From positions 45,074,001 to 45,138,000 of the forward strand of contig OZ231127.1 of the NCBI GenBank assembly GCA_965153355.1: a DNA stretch of 64,000 nucleotides, given 5' to 3'. Below, piece after piece: positions 37,697 through 47,049 of this stretch (positions are counted from its first letter, which is position 1; each line of letters starts with the position of its first letter). The notes below the pieces were generated by a model. It worked only from the letters and a program-made list of their open reading frames with translations. It made no database searches and was not told where the DNA came from. The position numbers were made by a program, and so were the translations under genes. The stretch comes from Flaccisagitta enflata. Taxonomy: Eukaryota > Chaetognatha > Sagittoidea > Aphragmophora.

Positions 37697-37931
37697 TACT
37701 ATCTTCGCCAAAAGAAACGCAGCAGTTATAAAAATAACATCAACTTTGGAAGAATACTGCTCTTAAACGAATAAAGCTACACTTCCCAGATTGGTCCCAT
37801 TTTAAAGATTTAAAGGAGGGCTCTGAAATATGACCAATCTGGGGTCTGTAGCTTTACTCGTTTAGGAGCAATACTCTTCCAAAGTTGATGCTATTTTCAA
37901 AACTGCTGCGTTTCTTTCGGCGAAGATAGTA
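37697..37931. mobile_element. Foldback MITE flanked by TA
   Basis: Two arms of about 100 bp are inverted: CTATCTTCGCC, GAAACGCAGCAGTT, ACATCAACTTTGGAAGA, TAAACGAATAAAGCTAC and CCAGATTGGTC, each mirrored on the right. TA sits immediately outside both ends (37697-37698 and 37930-37931), which fits a Tc1/mariner-type target but is too short to prove it. No coding capacity. Confidence 0.7.
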
Positions 37932-38051
37932 TTTCTTATCATTTCTTGGCCCGCCAACCTACCTCTATAGGAAGTCTGACTGTCTGTTTGTCAGTTGGTC
38001 GGTCAGTCGGTTTGTCATGCTTGAGTGAAAAAAACGCAGAAAATGATCAAA

Positions 38052-38195
38052 AACAAGGCCGGATATACGGCACCTATGTCACGGACAGTTAGGCGGGGCA
38101 GTTATGAAAAAAAAAAGCTTGCAATTCAGGAATGTGATGGACAGACTGGCAAACCAACCAACATGGCAAGGTAAAGAGACACATGTCCGCGACTA
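38052..38195 (+). repeat. Hairpin-ended repeat family copy, decayed stem
   Basis: AACAAGGCCGGATATACGGC, GTCACGGACAGTTAGG, GGCGGGGCAGTTATG, a CCAACCAACATGGCAAGG core and GACACATGTCCGCGACTAG. The left GTCACGGAC and right GTCCGCGAC again correspond. Confidence 0.65.
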
Positions 38196-39014
38196 GAATT
38201 TTTTTATTCACGTTCTTCATCAAATACAGAAATGTATTCATCCTCGTTTTCTTTGTTACTTCATCATCATATTTGGCTTGAGATAGATGTTGTATTATCT
38301 AGGAAATAAATATCTTTCCACATGTTTTAGTCTATATCTCTTGGGAGACTCATCCGATTGAAAATTGATGACAGAATAGAAGCAAATTTACAAGTCATCT
38401 ACACAAACCACATCTTGCTATCTTGATTAATTTGAAAACTATATAATTTTGAATAAATTGATTCATTTTGAAGGTTTTTTTCATTTGGATTTTTTTTGTC
38501 AGGGTATTGTTTATATTCAGACATTTATAACTCATTTATTTTTTGATAGATTAAAAAAAAACTAGTGACCAAAATAGTTTTTTAAAAAATGCTTCTTTCT
38601 CTTTTTTTTTTTTTTTTTTTTTTTGAAACAAATAAGTTTCTTATGAGGGAAAAGTCTGGAATGGTTTCACTTCAGAGTACCTCCAGAAGCTATAAAAGTC
38701 GCTTCCCTGGCAAATGGCGACCATACCTGATTCAAGAGGAGTTCAAATAAAGTAGTGATTGATTTGCAATGAACTGATGTATCTTTTTTTGTCAAAAAAT
38801 GAAATGGATTCAGAGGTGGAAAGATTTTTATTTCCTTGATAGTAGAGCCCGCCATAGGACTTGGGGCATAGAGCTATGAATAAACAATGCCATGCATAGC
38901 ATTTGGTCTTGGCCCGAGTATCTGGCCTTGTTCGTTCTTAATTTGTGATCAATCATTCATGATTTAGTTACCCTAAAAATTCAACCAAGTTGTGAGGAAG
39001 AGGAAGAGGAAGAG

Positions 39015-39016
<2 letters not shown>
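38196..39016. other. Gene-free AT-rich stretch
   Basis: No supported coding sequence; a T22 run lies near 38603. A short GCCCGAGTATCTGGCCTTGTT (38912-38932) is a hairpin-family end fragment. Confidence 0.45.

Positions 39017-39108
<92 letters not shown>
39017..39108. repeat. (GA)n microsatellite
   Basis: Nearly pure (GA)n. Confidence 0.97.
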
Positions 39109-39109
<1 letters not shown>

Positions 39110-39669
39110 TGACGTGTACAAAGAGCGTTTAAATAAAGTTCCTTTTTTAACTCAGTACGTATTTTTATCACATATCCTTAAGAGATTCTTTATGTCATAA
39201 AATTCACTTCCCTCTAGATAAGGAGAAAATTGGTTGATATGTGAGGCAGAGGAAAACATAAGAGCTTGGAGTAACCCGGGTTTACAATATGCTGACAGGT
39301 GGACAAGGTTGTATAATTATACAACCCGGGTGGGCAAAGTTGTACAATCATACAACCCTCTACCCCATCCCACCTCATACACACACACTCATCTACACAC
39401 TCACACACTCACACACACACAAACAATGTTACCCTCGGGTGATTTGTTGCATTTTGGTAACAAAGGTTATACACATAAGCCCTTAACTATTTTAGTAAGG
39501 AGTTTTCTTTTGGGTTAGAGTGAGAGGGAATGTTATTCAGATTCTGTTTTATGGAAAACTAGGAGTGATGCGCGTAGTAACTAGTCAGTGAGGGCTCACA
39601 AGGCCCTCTTCCATTTGTTTTAGTTTGGGTATAGTGAGGGATGTTGTTCCACATATCATACACACAATC
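39109..39669. other. Gene-free stretch
   Basis: Contains a short direct duplication (GTTGTATAATTATACAACCCGG / GTTGTACAATCATACAACCC) at 39308-39357 and a (CA)-rich patch near 39380. No gene. Confidence 0.45.
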
Positions 39670-39689
39670 ACACACACACACACACACAC

Positions 39690-39775
<86 letters not shown>

Positions 39776-39815
39776 ACACACACACACACAAACACACTCA
39801 CACACACACAAACAC
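39670..39815. repeat. (CA)n microsatellite
   Basis: About 145 bp of (CA)n with a few T interruptions. CTTTGGGGCCGCTGCCCTGC, a fragment of the palindromic family end, follows at 39818. Confidence 0.97.
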
Positions 39816-39837
39816 CTTTGGGGCCGCTGCCCTGCTT

Positions 39838-40425
39838 CCTCCGTTTCATTCCAGCCTTTTGTACGCACAATGTAAAGATAAGTGGACTTGCACTTTGAGT
39901 CGGTGAAAAAAAAAAGTTCACATAGAGGAACACAGTTTTTTTTTTAAGAAAACTAAACCCTTGACCCCAGCACTTTTTTTTTTACCTTATTCTTCGCACA
40001 TTACTACATAAAAAAAAATAAGAAGCCAAATATGTAAAATATGAAGGTTGGCAGTTGAACCTGCTCAAAACGCCGATTGTTTAAGCAAAACATGGCGATC
40101 TTTACCATTTTAGAAAGCCAGAACACAGATGATCACGTTGCTGCAATCAGAGTTCAAAAAGATTATCATTTAGTACATTTTTAGCCTATTTGAAATACGT
40201 CTCTCTCTTTTTTGCAGGAAATTCGAATCTCCACTTTTTAAAGAATAGTTTCCACAGAGAAAACGCTTTGTTTGGCAAAGCTGAAACTCTCTCAAAATAA
40301 GGTTCTGACCATGGCCTTTCAGCTCGTGTATAAATCAGAGCAGGTTTTGTTTCCGCAAAACTGTAGTAGTATGTAAAAGTTAAGCTATCAATTTTGTAGT
40401 GCTGCTCTCTCTTTTCTTTCTGCTT
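39838..40425. other. Gene-free stretch
   Basis: AT-rich. A minus-strand frame of 107 codons (40186-40509) is basic and aromatic but unrecognised. Confidence 0.35.
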
Positions 40426-40560
40426 TGTCATTGGTGCTTTGAAAACTGTTCTGTTTTCTGATTGGTTGAATTTGCCATTCTTCCTTTCTAAGCAGTTCGC
40501 TTCAACCAATCAGATAAGCATTTTCATATTTTCATATTTTCTTGCCAATGAGAAGGCAGG
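40426..40560. promoter_or_regulatory. Cluster of four CCAAT boxes
   Basis: Four CCAAT/ATTGG pentamers sit at about 40432 (TCATTGGTG), 40460 (TCTGATTGGTTGAA), 40505 (TTCAACCAATCAGA) and 40542 (TTGCCAATGAG). The two central ones form a 14-bp inverted repeat and match the NF-Y/Y-box consensus RRCCAATCAG. Spacing of about 30-45 bp between boxes is typical of NF-Y promoters. No adjacent gene was identified, so promoter activity is inference. Confidence 0.4.
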
Positions 40561-41510
40561 AAAGAAGAAAAACAGATGAACAGCAGGCAAATCAATGTTT
40601 TTAAAAGATTTTTAATCGTTATTTTCTGATACTATCCCTCGAACAAATAACTTGAAAAGCACAAACTAACCTCTTTATGCTATTACCTTCCATTTAAAAA
40701 AAAAATTGTGTTAATACTCGCCTCCATTCAAATTCTATCAAAAGTCTAAGAAAACTAAAAGCAACTTTACAATGTGGTACGTCTTCCTCTCACGCAGGGT
40801 TATGTGTCTCTGCTGTCAAATATTAAACTTGTTCCTCACTTGAGTCAAGGATGAAAGTCTTTTCGAGCTAAAACTAGCAAAGTATCACTGAGTAATTCAC
40901 AATCAATCTTGGCTTGTGAGGAACTAAAGAAACAAGGCCGGATACACGGGCCAAGACGGTGCGTCGGGTTAACTCAGAATTTATAGCTGACAATTACAGG
41001 TTGATTTGTTGATCTGTTGAGCCTCTCTTTGGTAAGAGTTAGGATGAAAATCAGATTGTTCTAAGGATAGCTGTCAAGGGTGCGCATTTAACACCAGTAA
41101 GAGCTCCTAAGGCTCTTGTCCTTGTCCTAAGTTTTTGGTGGTAATGTAACGTAGTCCAACTCAGGTAGTTATCATTCTTTCGTTAGTTTCTTTCAGTCCA
41201 AAGTAATTTTCTACGAAGTAATTACAAACCTACATTTTCAACAATTACTACAGGTAGTAATCGTTCTTCCGTTAGTTTCTTTCAGTCCTTAGTATTTTTC
41301 ATGAGATAATTACAAACCTATATTTTAAAATCAACAACGCCTAAGCATCATACCGGCGATCAGCAAAATCTACTCTAGAGCCGCGCGAGTTAATCGAAAA
41401 GTGTGATCGGGTGACAATTTTGTCTTACTAATCGATGACAGGTTTTGCATCTTTAAAACCGACAGCAATCGGTTACTTCCCTGCCTCTACCAACCCACCT
41501 GCCAATCTGC

Positions 41511-41512
<2 letters not shown>
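40561..41512. other. Gene-free stretch with an 89-bp tandem duplication
   Basis: A hairpin-family left-end fragment (AACAAGGCCGGATACACGGG) lies at 40932. Two diverged copies of an 89-bp unit (AGGTAGTTATCATTCTTTCG start, TTACAAACCTACATTTT end) occupy 41164-41341. No gene. Confidence 0.5.
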
Positions 41513-41567
<55 letters not shown>

Positions 41568-41682
41568 CGCCAAATACTAGGTTCCAAGGTCAGTTAGTCC
41601 ATTGGTCTCTCCCTCATGGTCCGCGACTTCAACAATACATTTTCGCTTTTCATAAAACATATGGCCTGATGATCTCAGTCAT

Positions 41683-41724
<42 letters not shown>

Positions 41725-41842
41725 GCGCGACTTCAACAATGCATTTTTGATTTTCATGGTCCATACGGTCAGGTGTCCAAAGTCACCTGATGGTAGTCAC
41801 GTGGATCATAAACTGACTATGGTAATCGCGTCTCTGTCAATG

Positions 41843-41896
<54 letters not shown>
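41513..41896. repeat. Three (CT)n microsatellites with duplicated spacers
   Basis: (CT)n occurs at about 41513-41564, 41687-41721 and 41847-41896. The spacers share GCGACTTCAACAATXCATTTT and TTTTCAT, so a unit ending in (CT)n has been duplicated. The third tract directly abuts the RT remnant. Confidence 0.85.
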
Positions 41897-41898
<2 letters not shown>

Positions 41899-41900
<2 letters not shown>

Positions 41901-42723
41901 AGGGGAAGACACAGATACAGGTCACTACCAATTTGCCGATGATATCGCTGTCTGTGGCAGTGCCAGGACTGACTTGCTGGCTGTCCGAAAGATCCAGAAG
42001 GCAGTAAACGCTATAGAAGGATGGTGCCGAAAGTGGCGTGTGAAGCTTAATGGGGACAAATCAAATTTGGTCATTCTAAGTAAGAAACGGAAAAAGCCAA
42101 ATGAAAACCTGGCAATCCTCCTTTTCAATGATGTAGTGAGGCTGGTATCTAAGGCAAAATTTCTTGGTGTTGAGATAAATCCATCTCTTAACTTCAAGGA
42201 TCATATTCAAGCTTTATCTCAAAGAGCAGAAAAAAGACTGAATATCCTTAGAATATTGGCATGGGGTGGGACCGATCCAAAGTTCCTCATCCGACTGTAC
42301 AAAGTCTACATCAGATCAATTTTTGAATATGGGTCTGTCTGTTTTGTTCACTCCCCAGATAGTACACTGAACATAATGCAGAAAATTCAGAATCGAGCCA
42401 TCCGTACCTGTCTCCGTTTGCCCAGATATGTCAGTCTGAAAATATTGCATGAAAGCGCCTGTCTGCCCATGATAAAGGTGCGACTGCTCCAGCTGAGTTT
42501 GAAAATGGTGACCAAGATGAAAGTTGGAAATCCGGTTTTGGGCAAATTGATCAGTGAAAGAGAGGCAGTAGTGATCCAGCTAGTCTGCTCAAGTACATCA
42601 AAGGATCAAAAAGTCATCTATCGGTCCCACCGCAGCCCTCTAGATGTTATCCTGCCTGCACAGCGCCCACCATCTTTCCCCAACTCTCTCTCAAAATCCT
42701 GTGACTCAGCCTACTTTAAATAA
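41899..42723 (+). pseudogene. Non-LTR reverse transcriptase, C-terminal part
   Basis: An open frame of about 275 codons begins abruptly after (CT)n. It reads YQFADDIAVCGS, which contains the RT catalytic ADD box, then WRVKLNGDKSNLVILSKKRK, FLGVEINPSLNFKDHI, IRLYKVYIRSIFEYGSVCF and IMQKIQNRAIRTCLRLPR, ending with TAA at 42721. These are the palm end, thumb and C-terminal region of a Jockey/I/CR1-type RT. Endonuclease and the first RT half are absent: a typical 5'-truncated copy. The frame is intact, so the insertion may be fairly recent. Confidence 0.85.
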
Positions 42724-42740
42724 TGATGCCTAGGCACAAA

Positions 42741-43169
42741 GACAACTGCCTTATCTTCCAAGCTAGTTCTATTCTTAGCCGGATCCCCCCAAACTCAGTA
42801 CTATTTACATAGACTACTTTGGGTAAGGATCTGCGGTGGATAAGTCAGACTAAAAACAGCTCCTAGGTCCATTCACATGGCTAGGGGTAACAACGACTGC
42901 ATACCAACAGCCAACAACGTAATAAAATGCTTGTCTGTCTCTTTCTCTCCCTCTCTCTCTCTTTTACAATGACAACTGCCTTATCCCCTTGCTAGTTCCA
43001 TTCTTAGCCAGGTCCCCCCAATTTCAGTACTATTTACATAGACTACTTTGGGTAAGGATCTGCGGGGGATGAGTCAGACGAGAAACAGCCTCTAGGTCCA
43101 TTCACATGGCTAAGGTGTACTACAACTGCAAACCAACTGCCAACAACGTAACGACTTTGTCTGTTGGTC

Positions 43170-43201
<32 letters not shown>
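42741..43201 (+). repeat. 230-bp tandem duplication in the 3' region of the RT remnant
   Basis: Two copies of a 230-bp unit start GACAACTGCCTTATC (42741 and 42971), share CAGTACTATTTACATAGACT and GGGTAAGGATCTGCGG, and each ends in a C/T-rich or (CT)n tract. They probably belong to the 3' UTR of the RT-bearing element. Confidence 0.75.
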
Positions 43202-43231
43202 CACGGCCAAAGTCAACCCCAAAGAGTCGGT

Positions 43232-43590
43232 CCTATTTATTCACCCTTCCATATGTTAAACATTCTATTAGTATTTTTTGTAGATTTGGATATTTTCTAA
43301 TCTTTGTATGTATATCTGCTTAACCTTCTTATCCACCTTTTTACCTTGCGTCTGCCTGTTTCTAATTATATGATTTTCTGGGGCCTATTTATTTGCCTTA
43401 TCCTTTGTTAAATTTTCTTCTTGTATTTCTAGTAGATTTGTAAACTCTTATTGGTTTGTACGTATCAGTACGTAGATCTGCTGTGCCTATTTATTCACCT
43501 TTCCCTATATTGAACTCTCTCTGTTTTAGTTTCTTATAGGTTAATAAATTTTTTATTTGTTGTACGTATAAGTACGTAGATCTTATGTCA
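43232..43590 (+). repeat. Diverged tandem repeats, probably 3' UTR
   Basis: Three blocks begin CCTATTTATT (43232, about 43384, 43496), contain TTAAA...TTCT and TTTAGTA/TAGATTTG, and two end in GTACGTATxAGTACGTAGATC. Unit length varies (about 110-150 bp). Confidence 0.55.
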
Positions 43591-44292
43591 AAATTAGCAA
43601 GGCCCAATCGCGGATTGCCAATCACTTGATTTTGCTCTGAGCCTGGACTGATTCTTTGGGGAAAAGCTGACTACTAAGCTCTTCCTATTATTTTTGAAAA
43701 TGAGTAGCAAACAAATGACTGAAGGAAAAAAAAAAAAGAAAAAAAAAACTTTCTCAATAACGGTTCTTTAAGTGACGAACAAACGAAGGAAAAATATGCC
43801 TCCTTCAAAAACTGGCCATTATGCCTCATGTCAAATTGTCTTTCTGTATGTGAAATAATATCCACTCAACTTGAGTCTTAATTACGTAGAAAATTGCTGT
43901 AAGTAGGGTGTAGGGATGGTGACCCCATCCATATCGTCCTTTTGGTCCTTCCAATAAATCCCATTTCTTCTTCTCATAGATCTCATAGAAACTAACTGTA
44001 GTGCCATTCACGCCACTCCATATGTGACACGTTACATCAGGAGCAAAAATTAAGAATTCTTCTGAAAAATCGAAAAATCGAAACAGGAAACCGCGGTTTC
44101 AGCGCCAACCGGAAACGGAAGTCGCGTGGCGATTAGGAGGCGCGTCGAAATTGCGCCAAAATCGTGGCGGAAATGCTCCGTCGCAAGGGTCTAATCTACT
44201 CTGCTTGTTTTGTCCATAGACTGTAAACATCACTGCCTCAGCCTAAATACTTGATTGCCCTTTACTCTGCCCCCGTCCACCCTCTTGGAACC
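43591..44292. other. Gene-free stretch; left flank of BEL element
   Basis: AT-rich, then a CpG-rich patch at 44090-44175. The last bases, CTGCCCCCGTCCACC, look like the left-flank half of a hairpin-family copy that continues beyond the BEL element at 54359. Confidence 0.45.
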
Positions 44293-44297
44293 AGGGT

Positions 44298-44733
44298 TGT
44301 TTGGTCTGATATCAAAAAATGTACTAAATAGCGCCCTTTCTATGTCCCTATCTAGTTTGTCAGAGTCGAAATGAGCCGTAAACGTATTAGAATGAAAGAA
44401 GGTTTGTTCACTTCTTCGCTATCATCGAGGATAGATTCAATACTGCAAAAGAAATGAGTTACAGAGACACATTATTAAAACCTAGAAAATCAGTCAATAT
44501 GTCAATCAATCGGTCAAGCAATCGTCAATCAAGCATACAATCAATCAATCGTAACTAAATACACACCTTGTTTATGGCTGATAACGATTCGAGTTCATTA
44601 AAACAATTCATAAAAGTAAAATCGAAGAGCATTTCATTTAAGCGTCCTTTGGTGTACAATACGCGATACGAAGTGAATGTAAGGCTTTGTTGATCTTGCG
44701 CATCAGCATCGTCTTTCGAGACTGCACCGAACA
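44298..44733 (-). repeat. 3' LTR of BEL/Pao element
   Basis: 436 bp; on the plus strand it runs TGTTTGGTCTGATATC to GACTGCACCGAACA. The purine-rich GACGGGCGGAG just inside it on the element strand is a modest polypurine-tract candidate. Confidence 0.95.
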
Positions 44734-45121
44734 CTCCGCCCGTCAAGCGATGTTGAGGTTGACAATCCTCGGTGCCGTCCAGTGACAATCCAAATTGTTG
44801 TCCTTGGTCCATTCGCCTTTGAGGATCCAGGATCATGTCACCAGGTCCCGCCAGGTTCATTCGTCATCCAAGCACCATCCGCCCGTATGCGTGGTGCTGC
44901 TGTAGGTGACGTTCTACAGCGAGTGCCCCCGCCCGTATGGGAAGCACTGTCACGGGTGACGTTTCCGTGACTGGGGTTGTAACGGTATGATCAGATTGGG
45001 AAAAGGGGGGTCAGTCCTGATGAATCAGTACTGAGTTCTGGCTTGTTACATGTATCAAGTACTGCAGCAAGCCATAAAATGGAAAATTTTGGTTCCTCCG
45101 AACAAAAAGGGGAGAGTGTTC

Positions 45122-45637
45122 TCACATCGGTGTGTGAGCCACTGCTTGTCTTTCAAGTTCTTCGCACTCAAGTTCTAAGGGGACTAGGTGTTGATGGTGT
45201 CTTTCGAACAGTTTGCCATCTGCGGTTTTCACCATGTACCTGCGGCCATGGGTTTCATCAGTTGAGATGTAGCGCTCTACCCGGGCAATTCTCCACTCGT
45301 CTCTGGGTTGTTCATCAACCAAGAGAACAATTTGTCCGATGTAGAGTCGTGGCGTGGACTTCTTCCACTTTGTGCGGGGCAACAGGGTCTGAAGATACTC
45401 CTTGTGCCATCTTTGCTTGAATTCGTCAGCAAGGCGGCGCACGTCTCGCCAGGCTGATCGAAGGAAATCGCCAGTTGTGGGGATTGGTGGAAGGATCGTG
45501 GTAGAAGAGTGGGTGATTGTGTAGGGATACAGAAAATTTGCTGGACATAAGACTTGCATGTCATTGATATCGGATGATGCATGGGTCAGTGGTCTTGAGT
45601 TGAGAATGGCAGACACTTGGATCAGTGCTGTCTCCAG
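45122..45637 (-). CDS. BEL/Pao pol C-terminus (integrase end, DUF5641-like)
   Basis: Continuation of pol after the nested hAT-like insertion. It reads LLETALIQVSAILNSRPLTH, the conserved end of BEL integrase, then RLADEFKQRWHKEYLQTLLP and a domain with GQIVLLVDEQPRDEWRIARV. The last is the C-terminal domain placed after the integrase core in BEL/Pao and thought to help DNA binding. It stops at 45122. The frame is the one expected if the insertion and one target-duplication copy are discounted: the offset to the upstream part is then 477 nt, a multiple of three. On its own it has no natural start. Confidence 0.85.
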   Translation of the reverse strand: METALIQVSAILNSRPLTHASSDINDMQVLCPANFLYPYTITHSSTTILPPIPTTGDFLRSAWRDVRRLADEFKQRWHKEYLQTLLPRTKWKKSTPRLYIGQIVLLVDEQPRDEWRIARVERYISTDETHGRRYMVKTADGKLFERHHQHLVPLELECEELERQAVAHTPM

Positions 45638-47049
45638 CAGACGTTCTTTTATGCCCCCATATTCAGCCTGGTTCGCGATCAAATTGGTACTTTGTTGTAT
45701 TAAAAAGCAATTTCAGTTCTTGTTGAGGATTTTCTATCTTCCCTGGAGTAACGGTTTTGGTTTTACTATCATGGGTAATAAGTGGTTAGTTGGGAAAATG
45801 TCCAATTCTGGTCACTTTGGCCTCAAATTTAGGCTACTTTGCCTTTGAAATCGAACCTAAAATCCATGAGATTATCAAACTAGAGCTCAAGAACTAACCA
45901 ATGGTGCACTTTTTATTTTTTCGTTTAGATTTGAGAGAGTTTTAAAGATGGGGCTTGAGAGGTTTTTTGCAGCATGAAATCTGGGGTAGTTTGACATTTT
46001 TCACGTTTTCACTATACGCCTTGGATTGACGAATCTCTAAAATTGACCATGAAGAGTTTTTGATGCTCTAACTGATTCTGAAATTTTGATCGATATGACC
46101 CAGAAAATTTATTTACTCTCAAAGCGTCAAATTTTAATGTCATTTAGGCTATTTCTCTTTGAAAAATTAGGCCACTTCCAAACTGAAAACTGACTTAAAA
46201 TTCATGAGCAAATCAAACTACTGCTCAAGAGCTATTAAATGGTGCAATTGGCATGTTTAGATGTTGCTGCATATAGATTTTACAGAACTTTAAAGATACA
46301 AGGGTATGGTCAAATGATGATTTTTCATACCCCTGTATCTTTGAAGTTCTGTAAAAATTGAATGCAGCAACATCTGAACATGCCAATTGCACCACTGATT
46401 AACTCTTGAGCAGCAGTTTGATTTGCTCATGAATTTTAAGTCAATTCTCAGTTTGGAAGTGGCCTAATTTTTCAAAAAGAAATAGCCTAAATGACGTTAA
46501 AATTTAACTTTTTTCACCTGCTTTGAGAGTAAATAAAATTTTTCTGAGGCCATATCGATCAAAATTTTTTTCCAGAATCAGTTGGAGCATCAAAAACTCT
46601 TCAATTTGGTCACCAATTTTTTGAAGATTCGATAATCCAAGGCTGCGATATAGTGAAAAACGTGAAAATTGTCAAATTTTCCTCTAAATTTCATGATGCA
46701 AAAAAACGCTCACAAGCCCCATCTTTAAAACCCTCTAAAATCTAAACGAAAAAAGATAAAAACATGCGGATTGCACCACTGGTTAGCTCTTGAGCTCTAG
46801 TTTATTAATCTCATGGATTTTAGGTTCGATTTCTAAGGCAAAGTGGCCTAAATTTGAGGCCAAAGTGACCAAAATTGGACATTTTCCCAACAACCACTTA
46901 TTACCCATGGTAGTAAAACCAAAACCGCTACTCCAGGGAAGATAGAAAATCCTCAACAAGAACTGAAATTGCTTTTTAATACCACAAAGTACCAATTTTA
47001 TCGCGAACCGAGCCACTGCTATGAATATGGGGGCATAACAGAACGTCTG
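45638..47049. mobile_element. hAT-like foldback element inserted in integrase
   Basis: 1,412 bp made almost entirely of two inverted arms of roughly 680-730 bp meeting near 46318. Outer ends are CAGACGTTCTTTTATGCCCC and its inverse GGGGCATAACAGAACGTCTG. It is flanked by an 8-bp duplication GTCTCCAG (45630-45637 and 47050-47057) that fits the hAT nTnnnnAn pattern. The arms have diverged by substitutions and small indels. Open frames in the arms (such as MGNKWL...) are mirrored and have no transposase motif, so this is non-autonomous. Confidence 0.9.

Noticed and set aside
41620-41830. Endonuclease-like RDFN and SHVDHKL strings upstream of the RT remnant
   Set aside because: Strings are short, the spacing is wrong, and they lie in duplicated (CT)n spacers.
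45558-47016. Mirrored frames containing MGNKWL in the hAT-like foldback arms as a possible gene
   Set aside because: They are the two inverted arms read from opposite strands, lack known domains, and include the terminal repeat itself.
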